From Rhyzopertha dominica (Eukaryota; Arthropoda; Insecta; Coleoptera; Bostrichidae), in assembly GCA_025024175.1 (NCBI GenBank), contig QCXZ01000041.1, forward strand, positions 3,343,786-3,407,785: 64,000 nt of DNA, in the 5' to 3' direction. The notes under the pieces were generated by a model, which saw only the letters and a program-made list of their open reading frames with translations, was not told where the DNA came from and ran no database searches. How positions within the stretch are numbered: position 1 is the first letter of the stretch; each line of letters opens with the position of its first letter. Shown in pieces: positions 24,546 through 44,758 of this stretch. A program made the position numbers and the translations under genes.

Positions 24546-25488
24546 AGTTTCTATATTTAATGCTAAGGTCAACCACACAATTACTCAACCAAAGAAATTC
24601 TTAGTAACCTTTGATGGCTTAAACATCTCGTCTGTAGAAAAATAAACAAAGATTTTCAGTAGAATTAGGTAGGTTCAACATGCAAATTCCAAAAAGGTGA
24701 AGCAAAAGCATTTATAATAGCTTCAGGACTTGATTACTTATCATCTAATTTCATATTACCAGGAATACGTGTTGTTCTTTTTTTTTGTTTAGCATGAGAG
24801 TCCAATTTTTTTGTATTATATTATACGCTGACTGCAGGCACAGTCTTCGATCTTAATTTGATCTTGCAGAACTGTCTTTGGTAATAATGAGAAATGTATG
24901 TCCAATATAGCGTAATGCTTGTTGGGATATATAGAGTTCATTTAGGTATACTTGGTTCAAAACTAATGTGAAGGATTTCCAAGTATTTGCCAAACGCGTC
25001 ATAACCATCCTACATGTCACCAATTTATGCAATAAAGATCGTCACGTAATTGAAAAAGATTGACTTTTCTAATTAAACTAATCACATTCAGTTTTTATAT
25101 CGAATGATCTTGCAGGCGAATGGGAAACATCAAAAAAGTTTTTTATGCCTGGATCAGAGATCTAACGACAAAACAAGCAAGTGAGGAAAAGCAAAATCCG
25201 ACCATGATTATTAACCCGATTATGTTAGAAAAAATTGTAAAATAGTTGGCATCACATAAGCCCTTGGCAAAATGTTATTTACATCAGTTTTGCTCAACTC
25301 TTTTACAGGACTAAAAAGGTTAAAAAACCTCATGATCAGACATTTACAAAGCAAAAACGCTATAAATTGTCTGAGAGAGAAGGCTGGTTACAAAGGACAA
25401 AAGTTATTGTAGAAATCATTTTAAAATGTCAAAAATGTTTCAAATTTTGAATCATGAATAAAACATACAGAAACGTAAGAAAAATTAT
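24546..25488. other. No recognised feature
   Basis: AT-rich sequence 3' of maltase gene B on the minus strand. Nothing identifiable. Confidence 0.4.
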
Positions 25489-25494
25489 TTTATT
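25489..25494 (-). terminator. Polyadenylation signal of maltase B
   Basis: AATAAA on the minus strand, 39 bases past the stop codon of gene B. Confidence 0.6.
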
Positions 25495-25532
25495 TATAAA
25501 AAAGATTACTGAGACGTCCAAATTAAATTAAA

Positions 25533-32838
<7,306 letters not shown>

Positions 32839-32847
32839 CTATATAAA
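32839..32847 (-). promoter_or_regulatory. TATA box of maltase B
   Basis: TTTATATAG on the minus strand, about 34 bases upstream of the ATG at 32805. Arrangement and spacing match the TATA box of maltase A, and this favours 32805 over 32823 as the start. Confidence 0.6.
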
Positions 32848-32859
32848 GGCGTTTTGTCG

Positions 32860-33249
32860 TGCGGACAGGTGAAGTGTGCTGATGATAACAAAAATATCGA
32901 GTGTTGCTGTGATTTTTTTTATGTGTCGAGAGCTTCCCCACAGCGCATCATGCATAGTTGTTCAGGATGTTTTGAAGGTCGCGGGTCAGAAAGCACTGTA
33001 ATAATTGTTCCGGTTTATTACGATCGTAGCTGGCACAAATCATGCGAAGTGGTTTAATTTGAATTGTTATTTAATATGCGGTAGAACGATTTATTATTAT
33101 ACATGGTTGTTGTCAAGGTTGTGCGTTGTCTGCGCAATCAAACAACATACATAGGCCAGCTGCTCGTGACAGAAAAAGTATGCGTATGTTCTTATGAAAA
33201 TAATTTATTATGTATAAAAAATTGAAATTGATCCATGCTCTCAAAGTGG
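32860..33249. other. Upstream of maltase B, no recognised feature
   Basis: A somewhat GC-richer stretch at 32860-33060 may hold promoter-proximal elements of maltase B. An 87-codon plus frame here has no known motif. Confidence 0.3.
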
Positions 33250-33385
33250 AATAATAATTAATAAATTCTTCTTTAAGATAATAATTTTTCAAGTGTAATA
33301 AGTGGATTATTCTTTTATGGTAAAGCGCTTTTGACTAACAGGTTAACAGGTAGTAAGTACTGACGATGACTACCTATTATACTGT
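33250..33385 (-). repeat. Diverged relative of the palindromic hammerhead element
   Basis: The segment resembles the reverse complement of the right half of 7091-7288: AATTCTTCTTTAAGATAATAA, then GGTAAAGCGCTTTT. The ribozyme core is damaged (GAAA is AAAA on the minus strand). A second half-motif, GTACTGACGATGACTACC, lies in the opposite direction at about 33357-33375. Confidence 0.55.
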
Positions 33386-33623
33386 TGATTGAATATATAA
33401 TGTTTCTTAAGTTGCCAAATAGAACACCAACAATTTTAATGGTGTAAGGAGCAGGAAGGAAATCTTCTGTCCACAGAGTTATAGAATATATGTCACCTTA
33501 TTTGTTATCCTCGTCATATTGTATGTAAAATTTCTGGATTATGTTATATGTGTAATACATTTAACATATACTGATTAAAATTTTAGAAGATTCCTTTCCC
33601 TAAAATAGCTGCCTATTTAAAAC
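33386..33623. other. Short spacer, nothing recognised
   Basis: AT-rich sequence between the diverged palindromic repeat and LINE/transposase relics. Confidence 0.3.
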
Positions 33624-33902
33624 TCAAATTATAAGCCCTGAAGAAGATTGTAATAACGCAATTGAAAGCTTGGCCAAAATAAAGAGTACCCATTGATCTT
33701 TACCACCAGGTCGAATTCCCCCAAGATATTTGAGCTTAATATTGACAAGCAAACGACCGCAAACAATTTCATTCAGTATTATAAATAATATAGGACCTAA
33801 AATAGTACCTTGCGGTACACCTCTGCTAACGTATCTCACATCGGACACATTTCCATTCAGTGTCACTACCTGAGAACGATTGCTTAAATAATTTGCCAAC
33901 AA
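33624..33902 (-). mobile_element. LINE RT fragment
   Basis: A minus-strand frame opens with MLANYLSNRSQVVTLNG and continues to YVSRGVPQGTILGPILFIIL, the canonical SGVPQGS-x-LGP block of non-LTR reverse transcriptases. It then loses similarity. 5' and 3' truncated. Confidence 0.75.
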
Positions 33903-33904
33903 TT

Positions 33905-34279
33905 GAATTGCTATTTTCGAAGAAATTTAAAATTGACATTCTCGCTTCTGAATATGGACACACCATTCTACGATTACCCCCATATCATTGCATTTTCAAC
34001 CCCATTGAAATGATGTGGGGGCAGTTGAAACAAAGAATTCGACGAGGGAACACCGGTGGAAAATTTAGCAATTAAATGCTGCTAAAAATTATACACGAAG
34101 CTGAAATAACAAGTGTCGATGCATGGAGAAATTCGGTGCGGCATGTACTGGACATTGAAAATCGGTACAGAGCGAATCATGTACAAGAATTAATAATAGA
34201 AGTTAATCGTAATTGTAGCAGTGAAAGTGATAGAGTATTTTTTTTAGTTTGTGACTCTTGTAATCGATACCGTGTATAA
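33905..34279 (+). pseudogene. Tc1/IS630-like transposase C-terminal relic
   Basis: One plus-strand frame, interrupted by a single TAA at 34073, reads ILASEYGHTILRLPPYHCIF, then NPIEMMWGQLKQRIRRGN and, past the stop, IIHEAEITSVDAWRNSVRHV. This is the last catalytic block and C-terminal helix region of the same DDE family as the relic at 14935-15300. The N-terminal two thirds are absent. Confidence 0.75.
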
Positions 34280-34569
34280 ATTTTATTGTGCACTAATGTA
34301 AATTTTTTCTAGAAAATGTAAATAATTTTCTACTTACTAATTTGTATGTTTTAATATTAAATTTGTATAAATTCGTTATGACATGCAAAGGCTTAGCATC
34401 AAGTCTGCATTAAATAAAATTTGTTATAAAAGCTTCTATGTTTTATTGATTGCTAAATTATCACAACTAACAGATTTCAAAAATTTATAGTGGAAAAGTT
34501 AAAATTTTAGCCAACAAGATTTTTTTGGATACGTCCTATTTAGGAACTTTGAAGCGTGCCACTAATCCC
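34280..34569. other. Spacer after transposase relic
   Basis: AT-rich sequence, probably including the 3' flank of the transposase relic. Nothing else seen. Confidence 0.3.
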
Positions 34570-34661
34570 AATAGTTGAGGACGGCCGACCATGAGGTTGT
34601 AAAAACCCCCATTTACAATACAATAGTTTACGACGGCCGACCATCAAGCTGTAAAACCCTC
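34570..34661. repeat. Two-copy tandem repeat, 52-bp period
   Basis: Copies at about 34570 and 34622 share ATAGTT, GACGGCCGACCAT and TGTAAAA in order. A looser relative may lie near 35560-35600 in the opposite orientation. Confidence 0.55.
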
Positions 34662-37654
34662 TGCATAAGTCAGTCTCATACATCGTTGCTTGATACTTTA
34701 CCTGGTAACTTTATCACCATATAAATTACTTTTTTACAATGCTTACAGAAAGTGATTAAATTTCAGTACATTGTTGGTTAGGTATTAATTAGGTCGGTAC
34801 AGTTATATTTTTCGCATCGATATTCCTAAAAATAAGAAAGATACGAGTAAAAATCTGCTAAAAACATGACAAGTATCTCCGTGTTACGGTAGTTAGTTTT
34901 ACTATTATCCCTCTATACTAACAACACGAATTTAGTTAACAGCATTAGAGACGAATCTTCATCATATCGATTCCGGCAAAATTCGCCAGAGGACCTCTAG
35001 GAATTAGGCTAATACTCAATCACGCAAGTTGCATAGGCCCTTGTAGGACGTCCCAAATAAATGCCCAACATTTCGCAGCAAGGGGTAAGTTAGCCGAGCG
35101 GGGGCGGCGGGCAGGGTCGGGGCTACACGTATTCCACATCTGCGGTATGCATTATTCATGTCCTCTCTGGCCGCTGTCCTCTTACTCCTTGGTCCTTTAT
35201 TTGGCCTGCACTCTCCCGGCGACCCGAAACATCCCTTATTCCATTGGTCCGTTCCCTAATAATATTATTTTCATGCGGGCCCGCGCTGCTTCTGGGTTTT
35301 ATTGCTCTGGTGTCCTTATGGTGCCAGTTTTGTTTCCCCTTTAAATTATAAATCTTCCGCGTTCGAGATTTTTCGGCTTTGCGGGCGGAGATGGGCAGAT
35401 ATTTGGCGAAAAATTTTTGAAAATACAAGTATTTATGCCTTTTCGGGTTAAATATAAAAGTCAAAAGATAATTATTGCCTGAATGCATTCTTTAATAAAC
35501 ACTGTACCTAGACCTACAGTTAAGGCTAGGTTAAAGGGACAGCCGTACTCAATTTTAGGATGTTGACCATAAAGCTGTCAGCTCGGTCGGCCTGGGGCGT
35601 TTATTGCGCTGCTGATTATGCTGATGCCACAACAAAGAGTATTTTTGCTTTACAACATTTTGTGGGTCTATCTGATGCCTGTCGTTTCAAAGATATTTAC
35701 TTACCACTGAGAATCGGATGTTCGCTTTTCACAGACATATCAGTGATATTACTAATAAAGTTTTAAACAAATGGTTTTTTATTTCGATATTGCTTTCAAA
35801 TTTATTATTAAAAATGTCAACACCTCATGAANTAAAATACTTTAAAAATATTTTTTANTAATAAAAAATATAATAAACGTTCAAGAAAAAAATACATATA
35901 TTTACCAAACATCATAAGCATATAGTTAATGTTCACAATCTGTACATAAAATTATCTTTACAGCAAAATTATAAATGTGTGTATTAAAAAAATATGAACA
36001 AACATGGTGTAGATGGTCTACTTTTTACACAAAAACGTCGTCTATATATCCTACCGAATTGCCTGTTTCTCGTGTGACGTAGATCAACTAGTTCTGGCAA
36101 AATAGAACGGAAATAAAATCTTTGAGTTTTGGAAACATTTTTTCACTCCAAAAATGATCTTTTTTAACTATATATAACTATAAACTACTAAACGGATTTT
36201 TAGAAAAATACTTACTTGACGGTGTTTGAAAAGAGAACCAATATTTCCCCTGTTTCTTTTTTTTTTTGAAGACAAAGTTCTTCCATCACCTTTTCGTCTT
36301 GCCATCTTTACTAATGTTCTTTCAGATAACGTAACACTAAAGTCACACAGTCACACAAAATCTCAAACAGCATAAATGGTAGGTTTGAAAAATTCTGAGG
36401 CTTTATATTAGTGAACCCCCTCTTTCATTGTATGGGGGCGGTTGCCATGAGTCAGTGGAAAAAGTTTTCAGGTTTAGAGGTACAAACAGTTTCATGCAAA
36501 TTGTCTTCAATAATACATATTCTGGTCCCAAAAACCGATTGTACTTACCTTTCGCAAAACTGATGTTTAGTTGGAATTCCGGATTAGAAATTCCAGCAAC
36601 TCAAGCTTTCAGTCGTATTGAAGCGATCATCAACCCCTTACCTGCCAATATACAGTTCCGTCATATCTATTTTGGTCCTAGGTGCTTTCGCAAAATTGAT
36701 TAAAATTGTTTACGTTACCAGTTACCAGGAAACTGGTGTCCAATTTATCCGACAGTCAGGCGCCTGACAAAACTGTATATTTGCTACCTCGACATGGAAA
36801 TATATTTTTTAATTTATGAATAAAAGTGTTCCGGACGAATCCGCAAAAGCGGATAGCACATAAGATATAAAAAGAACACTTTGGCAAATTGATTTTTAAT
36901 AGTTATCATCAAATTATGTTAACTTATTCATATGTAGTTCATATATGCATAGCGCAATTAGTGTCGTATTGATTTTAATTGACTTTGTAAATATGAACTT
37001 ATGGGACTACACGCCCTGTATGCTTTCTATGTGTCCCAACGACATAAAGTTGCAGAGCAGAACTTAACTCCTTATCTAAATAACTTTCGGCATGGACAAA
37101 TAATAGTGCATATATATATATATATAAAAGCAGTAGTTCCAAGAATCGTTTCGTCATCCCCAGTACCTGCGTTTTTCTACCATCCATACCTGAGGTTACC
37201 CTCCCGCCATAAACTGCAATGGCTGTTTACTCAAATGCCGTCAATTGGTATGTTGTAAATCAACACTTGGTTGGGCCGAAAAGTTTAGCAAAAGTATTGA
37301 ACAGATATTTTCATTATTATTAACGCTATCAAAAAACTAAAAATAACATCATACTCAGAAGACAAAAATCTATCATTCGGACGAAAAAAAATTTCAAATA
37401 AGTCATTTTTACGTTTTTGAGCATTTCGCGTTCTTAAACAAATCGTAATTATTTTTGCCGTAAGTTTTTAAAATTTTTGATTCGGCCATTTTGTAGATAA
37501 TAATTGTCAGATTACACTGGTTTTTGAATAAAATTAATATCTCTTCAAATAACTTAGTTATTTATTCAATACTTTACATTGGAAACCCCATAAGAGAAAT
37601 TCCTTTAACCTAGCCTTAATGGGTTAACAGGTATATATGTGCTGAAAGGTATTG
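34662..37654. other. Intergenic DNA with a GC-rich island
   Basis: Bases 35090-35330 are strongly GC-rich with CpG-rich runs and no convincing frame. Bases 36425-36703 carry a 91-codon plus frame of unknown nature. A (TA)n run lies at about 37111-37126. Near 36180, ACTACTAAACGGATTTTTAG resembles a phrase common in insect mobile elements. No gene supported. Confidence 0.35.
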
Positions 37655-37730
37655 CCAGCATTGTCCGGGGTTTGAACTCGGGATCTTTTGAACATTGGTC
37701 AAATGCGCTAACCAAATGGGATATCAAAGT
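37655..37730 (-). ncRNA. tRNA-like sequence, probable pseudo-tRNA or SINE head
   Basis: On the minus strand, GGTTAGCGC resembles a D arm, TTTGA/TCAAA form a 5-bp anticodon stem around a 7-base loop, and CCGAG-TTCAAAC-CCCGG forms a T arm that doubles as a Pol III B box. The acceptor and D stems do not pair well and position 33 is C rather than T, so a functional tRNA is unlikely. Confidence 0.4.
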
Positions 37731-38625
37731 CCTATTCAAATTTGAGGTCTGTTAACACATTAACTATATGCTGTAAAAGTCGAATATACTTAGTTTTTAA
37801 ATAAATAAAAAAGAAACAGAAAGTGTGTAAACCATAAACAACATTATGAATAGTTTAACCAGTGGTCAATTGGGAATTCGGTAAATGACATAAGCAGCTC
37901 TAGTTTTCTAAGCAATATGACTGTTAATCATCAAATCTGTAAAAATATGATAATTTTTATATTGCAATTGAGAAACGGAGCCTTACCAATCTGACACAAA
38001 TATCAAAGCTTTTGATACTTTACAATTGGCGTCGCCTGTTGCTCTTTTAGTTACCAGAATTGTCTATTAATATGTAATCACGTGTATTGAGTTTCCATTT
38101 ACCTGAAAAATTTTGCGTCTTAGATTACAAATCTCGTCAATTATGAGGAAATGTTTGCTTTGATTGATAGGTGTTGTCCATTTTGCACGAGTAGCCATTA
38201 GTCATATGTGATATTTTGTTCAAATAGATTAACATCTATTATTTTTGTGGTATTAATACTCCGTTATATGAGTAATCACTACAGATGATAAGAAAACTTT
38301 AAAATGCTATCTGATGTTATTTATATATTCTGACACCATACCCTCGCGCTGGAAAAACGTAGCAGCACTGCTTTTTTGTTTAAAAAGACTTTGATTGCAA
38401 AACGATTCCTAACCATCGTTGATCTACACTGCTCATTTGTGGACATCATTAACAGCAAAAAATATTATTTCACTTTACAGAACAGAAATAAGAGATACAG
38501 GTGCAGACCACTTGGGATATTAACAAAGTCGGCTGTTCTATACCAAGGAATTTTAAAATGTAATAGTATACATGTTATTGTACAATTTAGGCATTTCATA
38601 AGAAAATCTTGATACATAAGCAACT
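37731..38625. other. No recognised feature
   Basis: AT-rich spacer. A 78-codon plus frame at 38376-38612 has no known motif. Confidence 0.35.
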
Positions 38626-39462
38626 TCTGAGTGGTTTGGTAATAATCGACTATCACTAAATATTGACAAATGTATTCAGACAATATTTACTCTTAAAAAT
38701 TTAAAACGTGTGAGTTATAACGAGAATTTATATTCTCATAATAAGTTTCTTGGTCTGACCTTTGATTCCACACTACTTTGGAAGACACATGGTGAAATAC
38801 TCTGTAAAAATATTAGCAAAACTACTTATCTCCTACGAAATCTATTCAATAGTGTTACACAAAAAACACTTATAACTGCCTATTATGGTTTAATTCAGAG
38901 TCACCTACTGTATGGTATCCTGATCTGTGGCCATGCGACCTGTCGTCACCAGGTATTTTCTATGCAAAGACGAGCGATCCGTATTATTTATGGATTAGAT
39001 TACCGAGCTGACTGCAAACAAGCTTTTATAAATTTAAAAATTTTAACTTTTTCTTGTTTGTACATACTTCAATGTTGCACTTATGTTAAGGCCAATATAT
39101 CTACTTTTAGCACACATAACAACACACACGGTTACAATACTCGTAATAATGAGAACCTGGTAACAAAATCTGCTCGAGTAACTAGAACGCAAAATGGCAC
39201 AAGTTTTAACGGAATAAGACTCTACAACAGTTTGCCGAATACCATCAAGGACTTGCAGTTAAAACATTTTAAAACTGAACTTAAAAAGATCCTCTGCAAT
39301 AAGACGTTCTATGACCTCGAAGAATGTCTCCAATACTTCAAACTGTTGAAATAAATGTTTGATTGAATAGTTGTATATATGTGTATTGTGTAATAAGTTT
39401 GACGTATGTAAAGCAAAATTTTTGCTATTGACATGAATAAAATTATTATTATTATTATTATT
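38626..39462 (+). mobile_element. LINE 3' fragment with (ATT)n tail
   Basis: A continuous plus frame from about 38626 to a stop at 39354 starts with EWFGNNRLSLNIDKC, the segment just after the YADD box, and continues through NKFLGLTFDSTLLWKTH, LITAYYGLIQSHLLYG and a C-terminal region with RLYNSLPNTIKDL. The 3' UTR ends in an (ATT)n run at about 39442-39462. The open frame over some 240 codons suggests a relatively recent, 5'-truncated insertion. Confidence 0.85.
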
Positions 39463-39499
39463 ATAACTCTTAAACATGCTACACAACTTGGTCAGTTAG

Positions 39500-39967
39500 A
39501 TACTGCAGCAATGAAACCAAACAGAAGAAGAAGTTTTGTCTTTATTTAACTTTGCAGCTGTTGTTTACGGGCCTTGTTTAGATTATTCTCATCGTAGGAG
39601 AGTAGTACAAAACTCACGTTTGGGATTAATTTATGGTTTAAGTATGAAGGACAGCGTATCAGTTATAAATTGGCACTTATACCGTAGTTAATATGGTGGA
39701 CAGAAGGGGCTTGCATATGGCTTATTTAGCACATAGAGTAATTNTAAACAAAAATTTATTATATTTACATAGTGAAATTACATTCCATGCGAATGTGCAC
39801 AACATGAATATTCGCAGAAAAGATTTATTTTCAATACCACCGTTTAGGCTTAGCATTTTTAAACGATCCATTAGTAACGTGTACAATTCCAGTCCAGATC
39901 TGCTTATGCCCTTAAAATCGCATATAGAAAAATATCGTTGTCACAAAATTATTGAATATCAGTTCTG
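39500..39967 (+). mobile_element. LINE C-terminal fragment
   Basis: Plus frames read FNFAAVVYGPCLDY, LGLIYGLSMKDSVS and, after a frame change, LHMAYLAHRVI, LYLHSEITFHANVHN and RRKDLFSIPPFRLSIFKRS, the tail of a Jockey-like pol protein. One N at 39744. It abuts the preceding LINE tail. Confidence 0.7.
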
Positions 39968-42900
39968 ACTGCGTTGCGGAAAGCGTCATACGTTATGATG
40001 AAAATAGTTTCACTTGATTATTTATTAGTTTTATTAATTCGGTAGAGTGAAAGAACAGGTACTACCTCATATTAAACTCTATTGATGAAGACCTAATATT
40101 CTGGAGACATGACCAAGTAACAATTATTTAATAATACCAAAGGTAATGTTTAACCATAGAGGATCCATAAGTGGTAAACCATCGCTACTACATATATTTG
40201 TTATCAAGATATGGAATATGTTCAACATATCAATGCGTGGATCAATGAACGTATCTATAAGTATTTCCCCTTCATTACAACCATAGATAGAAACCTCGTG
40301 CTGATTTTTACATCTTCAATCCATCCAATAATGCTCTTGATGTTAATTTGCTATATCACGTGGTACAATTAACAGCACACGTTAATACGCTTACACAATC
40401 TACTTGTCACAAACGCTTATTGATCAAGTTTATTTTTTTGCCTCTCGCTAAAAAGCACTTGCGATGGCAATAGCATATTGGGCTGTGATCAGGTATTACC
40501 TATATCAGCCGATTAGATAAGCTTTAGTGGTAATTTAGTACAACAGTACTTACTATTCAACCTTTCTTTCTTTTTATTTGTGTTGAAAACTTATTTTAAA
40601 TTCCACTCTGTTGTGTTAAGGTTTTGATGTCAACTTTGTAATTTTGCTCGTGCTTGCATCACATGCATTTTTTTAAATTTTGTGACCACACGATCTGAAG
40701 CAAAATATATATTTACTGAAGTATACAAAAAAGTGCCGGCCTTTCAAAGCTAACTGAAAAAAATTTAACGAAAGTGGAAAGATGAGGTAATGTACTTAGG
40801 ATTTTGGTAAAAGTTTCACGAAACACATGTTTATCTCCAATAAATTTTACTCAGCACTAGAAGCAAAGTTGCTTAACATGACGAAATAAATTTCCTGTTT
40901 GTCCAAGATAGCGAAGCTATTCTATTCAAATCACAAGAAAAGTACCAAGTACCTTCTCAGGGTGACAAATAGCACTTATTCTCAAAGATAACGATAAGCC
41001 CTCGATGACGTGTACACATTTTCCTTATCATCGGACGTACCTAGGCATCAGGTGCTGCGAACTATGGTTTCACGTTAGCGTGAAACAATGTGCCATCTGA
41101 ATTTCGTCTAGCCATTTGCAAGCCATGCATATTTATTAAAGCCTAACAATCCGCTAAAGTCCCTAAACCGGTCACAAAATGTTGCGAAACATTTGATGCA
41201 AATTTAACTAATTTGGATCGGATTCATCTGAGACATCGGACAGCCGGTCGGGACAGACCTTCCGCCCTCAGGGCTGAATGTATAAGTACAGCACGTGTAG
41301 CTGCGTTTCAGAATTCGGCGTGCTTACCGGTTGCCGTGGATATTCCATTAGTTTGCGAACAACTCCATCATTATTGTTTCTTTGTACCATATCTGCGAGA
41401 TTCTTCGGATGTGATGTTATTTGAACGCTTTATAGACACGTTCGATTTTCTTCAACTGTTAAGAAGACATCCAGACTGATATCTTCATCAATTGTTGTTC
41501 TTGGACGGTTCAAATCTTTTACTTGACGAAACACATCGTCTGTTTTTATTACTTTGTACAGACTTTTTCAAAAGAACGTTGACGATCTCCGTATCCACAC
41601 ATCATCAAAATTTAAATCCGTTCTCCAGACTCTGTAATAGTCCTAGTACCATTTTCAAAATATTTAATGACTTTTGATAACAATATTGTGTTCAAAGGTA
41701 ACTTGACTTTGCCCTTTTTATTGTTTCGTGCACAAAAAAATATATTGACATTGTTTAAATGTAGTTTTTGCATCTAAATATGCAACAATTATTTTTTGTT
41801 AAACCGTACGTTGTAAAGAATAAAAATATTATTATTAAATTCTTTATTTTTCACTATACACTAGTACCGAATTGCTATTCAAATAACAAAGTTATTCAAG
41901 AATTCCTGTATATTATTTTTAGTTATGAATATGGAATTTATAATTCTATTCTTGTTGAAAAAGTGTAGCTGATGGCATAAATATCACAGGAATTAGTTAA
42001 ATATTAGAAGCTGAAGTTAGTTCTTATTAATTTTTTTGAGGTGCCAGTAGAGGTCTTCACTAATTAAGGTTGGAATTATCTTTAAAAAACAGCAGTTAAT
42101 AGAAAGAGTGAAAATACAATAATATTTAATATTATTCATACAAAATAAATGGTTTTGTACGTATTTATTCTCACTGAAGTATTTTTGACGACAAATTATC
42201 AAGTGAATCAAAAAATGTGCTTTAAAAAGCTGAAGGACTTTTACGGAAATAGTACTGATATTTCGAATTTTCACAATAAGTTACATAGGTCACATTATTT
42301 AGAGACAAAAATACCACAAAAACAGCAGCAGAAATTTATAGTGCTGCAAAAGATATATCTAGACTTTTCCTAACGTAAAGATTATTTTCAAAAAAGAAAG
42401 ATCTTTTTCAGTCTGAAAGTGCATTAGAAACTATTGTAGGAGTACGTTAGGAGGGGTGAGTTTAGGGTTTTGGATTTTTCAAAACCTCTAACGTCACTAT
42501 TTTTAATTTAATGTAAAACATGTGAATACAAAAGTTATAGAAAGTTATATCCTTAGTCAGATAATATCATTCGATCTTGCAAATAAGTTTTCATTCTCGA
42601 GATATAACACTTTTTTAAATACAAACCAAAGTTAGCTGTGGCTTCGAAAAATCCGCGTTTTTTTTAAGACTTTATGGCTATTTTTCCATTATATTCTGAT
42701 ATTTAGCTAGTTGTGGATGTGATGGATCAAATACTTCAATGGCAAAAAACGCGTAAGCTATACATTGAAATGACGCAAACGGTGTTAAAAGTCCAGATGG
42801 AAGCCTTCACTTCTGTTATAAAGCGGAAGGTATCCTTTAGTCCCAATGTCCCAGCACAATATGCACGTTGTACCTCAGCGCGTCGTTCAATTACAGTCCT

Positions 42901-44758
42901 GTCTTCAGCGATCGAGACCTACTTGCTATCGATACAAAGTATTGTTTACGATTCCTCTGCGGTATTCCTCACCCTTTGCTTTTAATATCGCAGTTTTATT
43001 TTTCTGCTGCTCCTCAACAATTCAGTTTATCGGATGGATCGACTGCTTCAAAGCATTTTCTACAGACTGGATTGAAAACTGAAACTATGTTAGTTATTAA
43101 GTGGTGATGACGTTTTGTAAATCACTGAAGTTATTTCACGTTATCAGCTACTTGTATATATATTTCTCAGAAACATATTTGCCTAAGTACGTTTTTCATC
43201 GAAATTTAATTAAGTATATTATAGATAACGAATAACAAGAAATACCTATCTTCCAAATCATCTGCTTTTTAGTTGGATGTATAAATTGGTAAAAGTTTAC
43301 AAAGACGATTTAAAACCTAGTCTTGGTAATGACGACTATAAAAAGGACTATAGCAAGATCTGTCTAGGAAGTTGTTCTGAAATTACACTGAGAGTATACT
43401 TGGTTATGATGGTACCGAATCGCACTGAAGAGCGCTCATTTTTAAAAATATCTTATCCTTCCTCAGCATTGACAGTTAGTTACCCCTGCAGCTGGGTTTC
43501 AGCAAAATCATCAATGATTTTTCGTTAAAAATAGTCCGCAAAATAACATTTGTATGATAGGCTATAATCTAAAATACATAATTTATCTAAGATGTTTTTT
43601 AGTCGATGCTTCCAGGTTCGTCAGGAGTTCTGAGATCGCAAAGTTCCTACCATCCGAGAAATTCATGCAAGAAACAGCACCCAGGCATACCACAACGTGG
43701 AAGTCCATGAAAACCTCCTTATACGTCATATCCCAGATGAGGAAGCACATACACACGAGAGACCTAAAATCTACTCCAGTAGCTCCATAGTCGTGGTTGA
43801 TTTCAAAATTAGCAGGGGGTCATTAAATATATATTTTATATGTGTTATTATTTATGTTCTTGAAAAAGGGGCAATACGTACAAATACAAGATATATTTTG
43901 TGTATGTAAATATGGTTCCATGTAGTTTACAAGTTACATGGAGAATTTAGTTCTCCCACCGGGAGTCAACACACTTTTCTTCTTAGAAATAAACTAATAT
44001 AATAACATTTGGGTTGAAAATAATGTTACTCGTCTCACAAGATCTGTGTGTCGCAGCAGGTATCATTGGTGTCTTTAGCACTGGCGCTAACTTAAAGTTT
44101 CCCTCTATACCCACCTAACAATATACAATTTAATATACAAACAGTTTGTTGAGGCTGTTTATACGTACTACTCTACATGGTTTATGCAGGATAAAATCAG
44201 TGTTTTTCATCATATCAATTTCCGATTTTTTATCTGGGCGCTTAAATTATTTCTCTCGGGAGTTGTCATCCTACTTTTTCGAAATTCAAACTGACTTTTG
44301 CGGAAAAAAACAAAAAGGTGCAAGAGGAAAAATAAAGATTAAAACAAAAAAAATAAGACGACAGCACCAGAGAAAATTTAATTTTGACACGCAAAACATT
44401 TTTCTTTTCTTTATCGCAACAAAAATAATGAATTGTTGTTGCATCAAAGTTGAACAATTTTAGCACTGAGGGAGTCAACCTTAATGCTTTGCGGGGCGGA
44501 GCTTTGCGCTCGTAAACTATGCAGATGTACCACTTGTTGTAAACCCTTTATAATTTGCGGGATAGAGCATTATGGTCGTAAATTACCTGTATTTATTATC
44601 TCTTCTTAAAACTGTCCCTACTTTTGCTTTTACCACTAGGGAAATCTTAGATGCTAGGTTTTAGTTTTGAATAGACACGAGGGAAGAGTACTGTGTTTCT
44701 GTTTACTGTGAACGGTAAAAATGCCTCCTTTTAAGAAAAACAAGACAGCGGTTAGAAA
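39968..44758. other. Long gene-poor spacer
   Basis: 4.8 kb with no recognisable gene. A less AT-rich patch at 41210-41350 starts an 88-codon plus frame without known motif; frames at 42713-43107 and 43277-43909 are likewise unidentified. These may be worn transposons. No RNA gene seen. Confidence 0.35.

Noticed and set aside
37109..37128. (TA)n run as a promoter element
   Set aside because: Simple microsatellite in gene-free DNA with no downstream coding exon.
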